64,000 bases of DNA. Source: Streptomyces sp. SAT1. Lineage in GTDB: Bacteria > Actinomycetota > Actinomycetes > Streptomycetales > Streptomycetaceae. A program made the position numbers and the translations under genes. The stretch is taken from assembly GCF_001654495.1 (NCBI RefSeq), contig NZ_CP015849.1:7408531-7472530 (forward strand), read 5' to 3'. The notes under the pieces are model-generated. The model was not told where the DNA came from and did no database searches. It saw only the letters and a program-made list of their open reading frames with translations. Positions 29,394 through 37,479 of this stretch are shown here, piece after piece. Each line of letters begins with the position of its first letter. The stretch's first letter is position 1.

Positions 29394-30416
29394 CTAGTAC
29401 TTGTGTCCCGAGTACGAGTGGTGGTGAGACGACGGCGCCGGTGCGTAGTGGTGGGACGACGACCCTGATGCGTGGTGCTGGGACGACGGCCCCGGCGCGG
29501 GGTGGTGGCCGCCACCGTGGTGCGCGCCGGGCTTGCCGGTCTTCTTGGCGGCCTCCATGGTCTTCGCCTCCGCGAGCTCCTTCGAAGGCTTCAGGATAGT
29601 CGCGTCGATGTACCACTGCTCTTCGCCGTACTTGTTCACATCCGGGGTGACCTTGTCGACCCGGTACTTGCAGTCGTTCTTCAGCAGCAGCTCCAGCTCT
29701 CCCGAGCCGTAGTGCGACACGTATTCCATCCACATCGCGGGCGTGCCCGCGGGCACCCGGAACCGGAAGACGAACCGCTTGTGCTTGTAGTTCCCGACGG
29801 GCTTCGAGCCCAGCGAGGTGGACAGGAACCCGAGCTCCGTGAACTTCCGCCCCTCAAGCTTCCACGGTGAGTTCTCCATGCCGTCGGGGACGAAGTCGGA
29901 GCCACGGGAAACGATCACATTGTCAGGTATCGGTTGCACGTCAAGTGCCGCACGTAGCGTCTTGACCTGGGACTTCACCTTGTCGATTCCGTCTTTGCCG
30001 GCGTTCTTGACGTGCTGCCCGCGGAGATACTTGTTGGTCTCGCGGTAGGTGGGGTAGTCGAACTCGAAGTCACTGTTGGGCTCGTCGGTGTAGTCCCTGA
30101 GCGCCCGCCGCTTGCCGCTGGACATCTGGTCCATGGCGGAGCCCCAGACGTTCCGGCCGTATTTCTTGGCGTCCGCCGAATGGTCGAACACCAGCGACTC
30201 GTCCCAGTTGTTGCCCTCCTTGGGGGCCCGCTGCACAGCCAGCTGCCGCGTCGCCGCCGTGTTGCCCGCCGCGCGCTGGAGGAAGCGCATGGCGTCGGCC
30301 GTCATCGGCTTGGCCGAGGCGAGGAGTTTGGCCGGGGAGGCCGCCTCGTTTCGCTGTGCGGCGACGGCTTGCAGGAGGTGAGCGGCGTCGGACATCCGCT
30401 CCTTGCGTTCGCGCAT
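29394..30416 (-). CDS. ADP-ribosyltransferase toxin-like protein with His-rich tail
   Basis: 340 residues from ATG 30416 (GAGG six bases upstream; ATG 30395 with AAGGAG is an alternative). Residues 41-63 (FLQRAAGN followed by LAVQRAP) match the short helical segment LQR.aGN found at the start of DUF4157-type cargo of extracellular contractile injection systems. Residues about 70-275 form an R-S-E-class ADP-ribosyltransferase: Arg171 in VSRG, Ser-Thr-Ser 199-201 in LGFLSTS, and the ExE pair Glu240/Glu242 in SGELEL. ExE is the signature of arginine-modifying toxins such as iota/VIP2-like enzymes. Residues 298-340 are a low-complexity tail with many His pairs. There is no secretion signal. The target is unknown. 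Confidence 0.75.
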   Translation of the reverse strand: MRERKERMSDAAHLLQAVAAQRNEAASPAKLLASAKPMTADAMRFLQRAAGNTAATRQLAVQRAPKEGNNWDESLVFDHSADAKKYGRNVWGSAMDQMSSGKRRALRDYTDEPNSDFEFDYPTYRETNKYLRGQHVKNAGKDGIDKVKSQVKTLRAALDVQPIPDNVIVSRGSDFVPDGMENSPWKLEGRKFTELGFLSTSLGSKPVGNYKHKRFVFRFRVPAGTPAMWMEYVSHYGSGELELLLKNDCKYRVDKVTPDVNKYGEEQWYIDATILKPSKELAEAKTMEAAKKTGKPGAHHGGGHHPAPGPSSQHHASGSSSHHYAPAPSSHHHSYSGHKY

Positions 30417-30579
30417 TGCGGTCCTCGGGAGAGTTCGGCCGGTCCCGGGGCGTCGTCCCGGACCGGATACGGCGCTCCCATGGCACCCGCTGCGACGTAC
30501 GGCGTCCAGGTACGCCGGGGCAACCATCGGGGCAGTCCTGTGGAAACCCCGTCCGGGGCAGGGGACGCTGCACCTTCCA

Positions 30580-31169
30580 GGGCGGGAGCCTGGCCCAGTA
30601 CGAGGACCCGGAGTCCGGGCTGAGAGTGCACGATCTCTCCCTGCGTGACTGCCGGGCCGGCGGTGTGCTGCACGGTGTGCGGTTCAACGACGTCTCCGTG
30701 CACGACCTCGCTTCCGGCGAGCGGGCGTCGCCGTTCGCCTGCGTCTTCCGGCACGTCACCCTCTCCGCGACGTATCCCGCGACTGATGACGCGACCGGCC
30801 CACTCATCTCTCCCGGCGGAGGTCCAGGAAGCCTTCCGGGACGGCGCGGAGCGCTTCTGCGCCTCGGTCGACCGGGCGCTGGACATCTCCGCGGCGAAGT
30901 TCTCCGGCGCCGAGTTCTCCGGCGCCGAGTTCTCCGGCGTCCCCGGGCCTCTCGTCCACCGCGACCCGAAGACCCAGTTCCTCCTCCACCGGGATCGGGC
31001 CGGGACGGCGGACGCCGAGGGCTTCTCCTCCCGTGCGCGCTCCTCCCTCGCCAAGGCCCGGACCTCCCCCTACCCGACGCCGGTGGTCGTGGCTCCGACC
31101 CGCTCGAAGTACTTCAAGGACATGTTCCAGGACCCGGAGAGCCTGCGGGCCGCGGGAATCGCCGAGTAG
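30580..31169 (+). pseudogene. Frameshifted pentapeptide-type hypothetical gene
   Basis: The first part (about 30595-30812) reads LRVHDLSLRDCRAGGVLHG, FNDVSVHDL and FRHVTLS. The second part, in the next frame to the stop at 31169, reads AEVQEAFRDGAERFCASVD, ALDISAAKFSGAEF, LVHRDPKTQF and YFKDMFQDPESLRAAGIAE. Together they look like one actinobacterial protein family with pentapeptide-like strands. One surplus base in CCCGG near 30812-30817 accounts for the shift. No start codon with a ribosome site fits the first part, so the 5' end is also damaged. Two direct 15-bp repeats code the FSGAE units. It is divergent from the ADP-ribosyltransferase gene. Confidence 0.6.
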
Positions 31170-31326
31170 CGGACGCCCGGAGCCCGCTCACCCACCGGCG
31201 CCCCTCGGTGCTGCGAGCACGGCTCCGGGCTCAGCCAACAGCTCATCGAGCGGGGCGAGTTGCACGATGCTGCCCTCTACACTCACTCCGGTCGCACACT
31301 GGCACAGGCGCATGGCGAGGGGCTTC

Positions 31327-32166
31327 ATGACGTACGCGACGAGGCAAGGAAGCGCAAACCGCGCAAGGCGCACACAACAAGGACAGGTGGTACTGGCCCT
31401 CGGCGGGATGCTGCTCGCGGGCTGTTCCAGCTCGGGCGACGCCGGGCACCGGACCGGTCCGAGCGCCTCCTCCGCCGTGACCTCACCGGCCGCACAGCGC
31501 GGGACGGCCGGCCCCGCCACGCGCTTCACGGTCGACCCCGCGCGCGTCCCCACCACCCCGTCCGCCGCCCTCGGCCTGGTCCGCGCCGTCACCGCGGGCC
31601 CGGACAGCTACGGTCCGGGCTACGTCAAGCGCCCGCCGTACGAGAGCGATCCGGCCGCCTGGCCCGCTCTCGGCACCGACTGCGTCTGGCGGCAGGAGCC
31701 CCTGCCCGGCGACGTCCTCGCCACCTTCACCCGCCACAGCCGGCTGCCCGCGGCCGGCTCCAAGGGCGAGGTCCGCGCCGCCGCCACCGTCACCCTGCAC
31801 CGCACCGCCGCCCAGGCCGACCAGGAGATGGCCGAGACGCTGGAGGAGGCGCTGCGCTGCCCCGACCAGCAACTGCGTGCCACCGAGCGGATCAGCGGCC
31901 TGAACTCGATCGGCTCCGGCTACGGCACGAACGGCGACACCTCCGCCGACGACTGCCTCATCGAGATGGGCACGTACGACGATCCGGCGCTCGGCAAGGG
32001 GTCGACGTACTACCTCTGGGACCAGGTCAGGCTCGGTCCGGTGACCATCGCCGTCGTCGTCGAGGGCGGCAAGGGCTTCGCCCAGGGAGACCTGCTGACC
32101 GTCCAGGCACGGGCGGTGGCCGGAATGGAGACCAAGGTGCGCACCGAACTGGGAGCCCGGAAGTGA
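31327..32166 (+). CDS. Putative lipoprotein upstream of two sensor kinases
   Basis: 279 residues from ATG 31327 (GAGGGG upstream). The signal peptide is followed by the lipobox LLAGC near residue 37, so it is predicted to be anchored outside the membrane. The mature part has a Ser/Thr-rich linker and then a compact alpha/beta domain (CVWRQEPLPGDVLATFT, VTLHRTAAQADQEMAET, LWDQVRLGPVTIAVVVEG). No family is recognised. The stop overlaps the GTG of the kinase gene (GTGA), so it is translated with the kinase and may be its accessory ligand-binding partner. Confidence 0.78.
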   Translation: MTYATRQGSANRARRTQQGQVVLALGGMLLAGCSSSGDAGHRTGPSASSAVTSPAAQRGTAGPATRFTVDPARVPTTPSAALGLVRAVTAGPDSYGPGYVKRPPYESDPAAWPALGTDCVWRQEPLPGDVLATFTRHSRLPAAGSKGEVRAAATVTLHRTAAQADQEMAETLEEALRCPDQQLRATERISGLNSIGSGYGTNGDTSADDCLIEMGTYDDPALGKGSTYYLWDQVRLGPVTIAVVVEGGKGFAQGDLLTVQARAVAGMETKVRTELGARK

Positions 32167-34286
32167 CCGACCGCTCCCTGCACCCTTCCGACCCGTCGTT
32201 CGTCGGCGGACATCGCCTCCTCGCCCGGCTCGGCGAGGGCGGCATGGGCGTCGTCTATCTCGGCCGTACGGAGTCGGGAGCGCTCGCCGCCGTCAAGGTG
32301 ATCCAGGCCGAGTACGCGCACGACGAAGCCTTCCGCGTCCGGTTCCGCCGCGAGGCGAACGCCGCGCGCCGCGTGGACAGCCCCTGGGTGGTCGAGGTCA
32401 CCGGTGCCGACCCCGCCGCCGAACAGCCGTGGCTGGCCACCGCGTTCGAGCCCGGCCCGTCCCTCGCCGACGCGGTCGGCCGGTACGGCCCGCTGCCCCT
32501 GCGCACGGTGCGTCTGCTCGGCAAGATGCTGGCCCGCGCGCTCACCGCGGTGCACGACGCCGGTCTGGTGCACCGGGACGTCAAACCGGGCAACATCCTG
32601 CTCGCCGCCGATGGCCCCCGCCTCATCGACTTCGGTATCGCCCGCTCCCTGGACGACACCGCGATCACCTCGGCCGACCTCGTCGTCGGCACCCCCGGCT
32701 TCCTCTCCCCGGAACAGGCCATGGCCCGTGGCGGGGACCTCGGTCCGGCCGGTGACGTCTTCTCGCTGGGCTGCGTGCTGGCCTACGCGGCGACCGGCCG
32801 CCCGCCCTTCGGCAGCGGCACCGCCGACGCCCTGCTCTACCGCGCCGTCCATGACAGCCCCGACCTCGACGGCGTGGACGAGGAGATGCGTGCCGTCCTG
32901 CTGCGCTGTCTGGCCAAGGACCCCGCCGACCGGCCCACTCCGGCCGAACTGGACGCCGCCCTGGTGGAGGATGTGTCCCCGGGCACCGCCGAGTGGCTGC
33001 CCGCCGACATCGTCCGCATGGTCGCCGAACGGTCGGCCGCGATGCTGGCCCTGCCCGAGATCGAGGCCACACTCGCCGAGGCGCCGCGCGAGCCGGCCTC
33101 GTCGCGCCGCAGGTTCCTCGCCGTCGCCTCCGGCGCCGCAGCCGTGGTCGCCGCGGGCGGGGGCGTGGCCGCCTGGGCCGCCCTGCGTCCCGGCACCGGG
33201 AAGAAGCAGGCCGGGGCGCCCGGTTGGGCGCTGGGGGTGCAGGCCGACCTCAGCGGTGCCGGCCGGGCGGCCGGGCAGGCCCAGGAGCAGGGGGCACGGC
33301 TCGCGGTGGAGCAGTTCAACGCCCGCGGCGACAGGCCGTTCACGCTGGAGCTGAAGACCTCCGACGACGCGGGCCGGGCCGACCGGGCCGCCGCCGCGGC
33401 CCAGCGCCTCGTGGACGACCCGGACGTGCTGGCCGTGCTCGGTTCGAGCACCGACGAGACGACCCAGGCCGCACTGCCCGTCTACGACACGGCCCTGCTG
33501 CCCCTGATCAGCATGTCCGCCGGACAGAACCTGTACCAGAACGTCCGCTCCTTCGTGCGCGGCCGCCCCCTGCACGGCACCGTCGCCATGAAGCTCGCCT
33601 TCCATCTGGAGGCGACCGGCGCGGCCACCCGCGTCGGCGTCCTGCTGGACCGCACCGGCGGTGACGTCTCCTGGCAGACCGTCCAGATGGTCAACCTCGT
33701 CGTCCGGTCGTACGGCGACGCCACCCACCCGCGCGTCGTCCCCGCCGGCACGACCGACTTCGGACCTGTCCTGGAGGACATGCGCCGGGCCGGCATCGAG
33801 GCGTTCGTCTACGCCGGGCCCTTGGAAGGGGCGATCCGGGCCGCCGAGGGACTGGCCGGCTTCGGCGGACCGAAGTACGCCGCCGAACCCGCCCTCGACC
33901 CCCGCTTCGCCGCGGAGAAGAGCGCGGCCGGCTGGACGGTCGTGGCCGGGGCGATCGGCCCCGGCGCGGCTCAGGTCCGCACCTTCGCCCAGGCGTTCCA
34001 CAAGCGGTACGGACACCCGCCCGGGTTCTGGGCGGCCGAGGGCTACGACGCGGCGAACCTGCTGATACGGCAGCTCACCGCCACCAAGGGCAGGCGCCCG
34101 GCGCGCAAGGCGCTGGTCGCTCCGCTGAAGAACGCCACGTACCACGGTCTCACCCGGGACTTCGTCTTCGACCCGAAGCTCCTGCAACTCAGCACTCCCG
34201 CCAGCTTCGTCCACCAGGTGCGCGACGGTGCCTTCCACTACCTGGGACCCGCCCCGGACAAGGCGCCGCGGGCGAAAGGGAAGTGA
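32163..34286 (+). CDS. Ser/Thr protein kinase with extracytoplasmic amino-acid-binding-type sensor
   Basis: 707 residues from GTG 32163. The N-terminal Hanks kinase (about 15-275) has GEGGMGVVY, the VAIK-type lysine AAVKVI, LVHRDVKPGN and LIDFGIA, so it should be active. After a linker with SSRRRF, one transmembrane segment (about 318-340, AAAVVAAGGGVAAWAAL) leads to an external domain (about 350-700). This is a type I periplasmic-binding fold like Leu/Ile/Val receptors (VQADLSGAGRAAGQAQ, ALPVYDTALLPLISMSA, FHKRYGHPPGFWAAEGYDA). The kinase thus probably senses a small ligand. It is translationally coupled to the lipoprotein before it and the paralogous kinase after it. Confidence 0.87.
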   Translation: MTDRSLHPSDPSFVGGHRLLARLGEGGMGVVYLGRTESGALAAVKVIQAEYAHDEAFRVRFRREANAARRVDSPWVVEVTGADPAAEQPWLATAFEPGPSLADAVGRYGPLPLRTVRLLGKMLARALTAVHDAGLVHRDVKPGNILLAADGPRLIDFGIARSLDDTAITSADLVVGTPGFLSPEQAMARGGDLGPAGDVFSLGCVLAYAATGRPPFGSGTADALLYRAVHDSPDLDGVDEEMRAVLLRCLAKDPADRPTPAELDAALVEDVSPGTAEWLPADIVRMVAERSAAMLALPEIEATLAEAPREPASSRRRFLAVASGAAAVVAAGGGVAAWAALRPGTGKKQAGAPGWALGVQADLSGAGRAAGQAQEQGARLAVEQFNARGDRPFTLELKTSDDAGRADRAAAAAQRLVDDPDVLAVLGSSTDETTQAALPVYDTALLPLISMSAGQNLYQNVRSFVRGRPLHGTVAMKLAFHLEATGAATRVGVLLDRTGGDVSWQTVQMVNLVVRSYGDATHPRVVPAGTTDFGPVLEDMRRAGIEAFVYAGPLEGAIRAAEGLAGFGGPKYAAEPALDPRFAAEKSAAGWTVVAGAIGPGAAQVRTFAQAFHKRYGHPPGFWAAEGYDAANLLIRQLTATKGRRPARKALVAPLKNATYHGLTRDFVFDPKLLQLSTPASFVHQVRDGAFHYLGPAPDKAPRAKGK

Positions 34287-36442
34287 CGGTGCGTCCGCTC
34301 ACCGCGCAGGACCCGGAGTCGGTCGGCGGCCACCGCCTGCTCGCGCGGATCGGCACGGGCGGCATGGGCGTCGTCTACCTCGCCCGTTCCAAGGGCGGTG
34401 CCCTGGCCGCCCTGAAGGTGATCCGCGCCGAGCACGCCGCCGACCCCGGGTTCCGGGCCCGCTTCCGCCGCGAGGCACAGGCCGCCGCGCGGATCGACGG
34501 CCGCTGGACCGCCCCCGTCACGGCCGCCGACCCCGAGGCGGCCGAACCCTGGATCGCGACCGCCTTCGTCCCCGGGCCCTCGCTCGCGGAGACCGTCGCG
34601 GAGCACGGGCCGCTGCCCCCGGACACCGTACGGGCACTGGGGGCGCGGCTCGCCGAGGCGCTCGCCGCCGTCCACGCGGCCGGGCTGGTGCACCGCGACA
34701 TCAAACCGGGCAATGTGCTGCTCGCCCCCGACGGGCCCCGCCTCATCGATTTCGGCATCGCACGCGTCGGCGGGGTCACCGCCCTGACCGCGACCGACGT
34801 GGTGATCGGCACGCCCGGCTATCTCTCACCGGAACAGGCCCGTGCCCGCGACGAGGAGGTGGGCCCGCCCAGCGATGTCTTCTCCCTGGGCTGCGTCCTC
34901 GCCTACGCGGCGTCCGGCAGGCCGCCGTTCGGCGGGGGAGTGGCGCCCGTCGTGATCTTCCGCACCGTCCACGAGGACCCCGGCCTCGGCGGCATCACGG
35001 AGGACGGCCTGCGGACCCTGGTCGCCCGCTGTCTCGCCAAGGACCCGGCCGCCCGCCCGACCGTGCCCGAACTCCGCGCCGGACTGGGCGACTTCGGCTC
35101 GGACGACTGGTTGCCACCCGGGCTGCACGCCGTCATCGCCGAACGCTCGGCCCAGGTGCTGCACCTGCCCGAGCCCGAGCGGCCCGCGGTGCCCGCGACC
35201 CTGGTGGACGAGCCGCCCGCGCCGAGCCGCCGACACCTGCTGGTGCTGGGCGGTACGGCTGCCGTCGTGCTGGCAGGCGGTGGCTCCACGGCCGCCTGGC
35301 TGGCCGGCAGCGGCAAGGGGCCGTCCTCCAGCGCCGCCTCCCGGCCGCGCCGCACCGTCGCCGTGCAGGCCGATCTCTCCGGCTCGGGCAAGGAGCTCGG
35401 TACCTCGGTCGTACACGGAGTGCGACTGGCCGCGGAACAGCACAACGCGCGCGCGGACCGCCGATTCGACCTGGCCCTCACGGTCCTCGACGACGGGGGA
35501 GACGCGGGCCGGGCCGACGAGGCGGCCCGGCGCCTCGTCGCGGACGGCCGGGTGTGCGCGGTGATCGGGCCGACCTCCGACGCCACCGCCCTCGCGGCCC
35601 AGGACCGGTACAAGAAGGCGCTGCTGCCGATGATGACGGCCTGGGCCGGCTCGGATGCCCTGTACGCCGCCGTGGACACCGAGAACCCCACGTCCTCCGT
35701 GTTCCAGCTACGCCCCTCCGACAGCGCGATGGGCGCGCCCCTGGTCCGCTGTCTCACCAGCCTGCGCCCGGCCCGCCGCGTCTTCCTCGTCGAGGACCAG
35801 GCGGCCCCGGACTACAGCTGGCCAATCGCCCACAACCTGATGGTGAACCCGCCGTCCCACGGCACGGTCACCCGGCACCAGGTCGCCGCCGGCACCGGTG
35901 ACTTCGGCCCAGCCGTCGCCGCCGCCCTCGCGGCACACGCGCAGGCCGTCGTCTACTGCGGCGAGTCCCCACGGCGCGCCGCCGCCTGCGCACGGGCGCT
36001 ACAGGCGGCAGGCTTCACCGGAATCCCCGCGGCGACCGAGGCCGTCCTCACACCCGAGTTCCTGCGCGCGGCGGGGACGGCGGCCGAGGGGTGGGTCTTC
36101 TCGGCGACGTTCGTGGACCCGGCCCGTCTGACGACGGCCGCCGGTTTCGTACGGTCGTTCAAGAAGCGGTACGGCGTGCGGAGCGTGGGCCGGGGCGCGG
36201 CCGAGGCCTACGACGCCCTCGGTCTCCTCGCACAGGTCCTCGCCACCCCGGGAACGGGCCTCGCGGACCGCAGCACCCTCACCCACCGGCTGCGGACCGC
36301 GTCCTACCGGGGCATCACCCGGACGTACGCCTTCCGGGTACCGACGGGCGCGGTGGAGGAGGAACCCGGGCTGTTCCTGTGGCGGGTGGAGCACGGGACC
36401 CCGCTCTTCCTGGGCCAGTACCAGCAGGCGAAGCTCTACTAG
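34283..36442 (+). CDS. Ser/Thr protein kinase with extracytoplasmic amino-acid-binding-type sensor (paralog)
   Basis: 719 residues from GTG 34283, overlapping the previous stop by four bases. It has the same plan as its neighbour: GTGGMGVVY loop, LAALKVI lysine, LVHRDIKPGN and LIDFGIA in the kinase domain. One membrane segment lies near 318-340 (LGGTAAVVLAGGGSTAAWL), then a periplasmic-binding-like receptor (AVQADLSGSGKELG, CAVIGPTSDATALAAQDR, FKKRYGVRSVGRGAAEAYDA). The tandem arrangement suggests duplication followed by divergence of ligand specificity. An alternative start at 34289 would drop two residues. Confidence 0.87.
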   Translation: MTVRPLTAQDPESVGGHRLLARIGTGGMGVVYLARSKGGALAALKVIRAEHAADPGFRARFRREAQAAARIDGRWTAPVTAADPEAAEPWIATAFVPGPSLAETVAEHGPLPPDTVRALGARLAEALAAVHAAGLVHRDIKPGNVLLAPDGPRLIDFGIARVGGVTALTATDVVIGTPGYLSPEQARARDEEVGPPSDVFSLGCVLAYAASGRPPFGGGVAPVVIFRTVHEDPGLGGITEDGLRTLVARCLAKDPAARPTVPELRAGLGDFGSDDWLPPGLHAVIAERSAQVLHLPEPERPAVPATLVDEPPAPSRRHLLVLGGTAAVVLAGGGSTAAWLAGSGKGPSSSAASRPRRTVAVQADLSGSGKELGTSVVHGVRLAAEQHNARADRRFDLALTVLDDGGDAGRADEAARRLVADGRVCAVIGPTSDATALAAQDRYKKALLPMMTAWAGSDALYAAVDTENPTSSVFQLRPSDSAMGAPLVRCLTSLRPARRVFLVEDQAAPDYSWPIAHNLMVNPPSHGTVTRHQVAAGTGDFGPAVAAALAAHAQAVVYCGESPRRAAACARALQAAGFTGIPAATEAVLTPEFLRAAGTAAEGWVFSATFVDPARLTTAAGFVRSFKKRYGVRSVGRGAAEAYDALGLLAQVLATPGTGLADRSTLTHRLRTASYRGITRTYAFRVPTGAVEEEPGLFLWRVEHGTPLFLGQYQQAKLY

Positions 36443-36568
36443 CCCGAGGACGGCGGCTGGGCGGCCGAGAGGATCGCCGGGCGGGATGGCCGGGTCCACC
36501 CCTCGGGCACCACCTTCCCGGTCCCCCTCCGTCGGTCTCCGGCCCCGAAGGGCCGGAGCGATCCCGGC

Positions 36569-36961
36569 CTACTGCTTCTTGAAGGAGCGGATCTGGTAGC
36601 TGCCCTGGAGGTTGCCGCCGTGGCCGGCGGCCGTCGAGCCGACACGCGCGTGATAGTTGGTCTGGGTGTAGTACTGGACACGGTGGCCGGTTCCGTTCCA
36701 CAACGACAGCACCTTCTTGCCGTTGCGGATGAAGGAGCACTTGTCGGCGGTGTTGGCGACCTTCTCCGCCGTCCACTGACAGCGGCTGCCGCCACCGTCC
36801 CAGCCGCTGTAGATGCAGAAGTGCCCCGGGTCGCAGTGATAGGACGCGGCGGAGACGACCGCTGCCGGGGCGGCCGAAACGGCGGCGGTGGCGGCGGGGG
36901 CTGTGCCGAGAGCTGCCGCGAAGGCGAGCGAGGCGAGGGCGATCGGAGTGACACGGCGCAT
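36569..36961 (-). CDS. Secreted peptidase inhibitor family I36-like protein
   Basis: 130 residues. A signal peptide (ASLAFAAALGTAPAATAAVS) precedes a small secreted domain with the pattern CPxGxxCxY..: CDPGHFCIYSGWDGGGSRCQW, then DKCSFIRNGKKV and ARVGSTAAGHGGNLQGSYQ. This is the beta-gamma-crystallin-like layout of peptidase inhibitor I36/SMI proteins, with several Cys for disulfides. It is expected outside the cell, perhaps inhibiting proteases. The start ATG 36961 has GGAAAGGGAA upstream. That ribosome site looks like a derivative of the last of three tandem repeats. An upstream start at 37012 would read through the repeats and is unlikely. Confidence 0.8.
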   Translation of the reverse strand: MRRVTPIALASLAFAAALGTAPAATAAVSAAPAAVVSAASYHCDPGHFCIYSGWDGGGSRCQWTAEKVANTADKCSFIRNGKKVLSLWNGTGHRVQYYTQTNYHARVGSTAAGHGGNLQGSYQIRSFKKQ

Positions 36962-37479
36962 GAGAGTCGTTCCCTTTCCACTGGTTTTCCACTGGTTTTC
37001 CACTGGTCCCACCGTGGTCTTCCTCGAACCACGACCGTCAGTCTCACGCGCTGTGAACAGCGGCCAACAGGGCGTGCGGCCAGGCGCGTGAGGCGCCTTA
37101 CGCAGTCACCGGTACCATCTCTCCCTCGGGTGAGCCGGGGCCTCCGGCGGAGACGGGGGCACGGCGCCGTACACCACCGCCGTGCACGGCGCGCCGAACC
37201 CGCACGCCGTCCAGGCCCGGACGCCGCCGGGAACCGGTCAGGTGTCCGGCGAGGCGGGAAGATCACACCCGACGGGCCGATAAACGCATTCAGGTGATTG
37301 TCACTGCTTCGAGGTAAGCGCCTCGTCTCCGCGGTGAAGGCGGCCAGTTCGGTGGCTAGCTTTGTGCCGGCGGCCGGAACGCCGCTGTTCCCGCCCCGAG
37401 TTGTCCGTTCCGCCCATGTCTCCCGGTCGGCGCAGCCGTCTGCGCCGGGCGTCCCGTCGTGCAAGGAGATAGCCCCTCG
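36962..37479. other. Divergent promoter region, I36-like gene and encapsulin operon
   Basis: This 518-bp gap holds the leader repeats of the I36-like gene (36974-37006) and the control region of the encapsulin operon. The stretch 37255-37320 is richer in A and T than its surroundings and is a reasonable place for the encapsulin promoter. No box could be fixed with confidence. No gene is seen. Confidence 0.5.
36974..37006 (-). repeat. Three tandem 11-bp repeats in the leader of the I36-like gene
   Basis: Read on the minus strand, three units of CCAGTGGAAAA (the last ends in G) lie directly before the ribosome site. The third unit grades into GGAAAGGGAA. This is the second leader in the window built from 11-bp repeats, compare 7357-7425. 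Confidence 0.75.

Noticed and set aside
29282..29733. Short frames antisense or alternative to the ART tail
   Set aside because: Thr/Arg or His-derived low complexity from the repetitive tail, without ribosome sites.
31260..34286. A 1008-codon frame joining the lipoprotein region to the first kinase
   Set aside because: Its first 300 codons are an Arg-rich shadow of the lipoprotein gene; the kinase starts at GTG 32163 in overlap with the lipoprotein stop.
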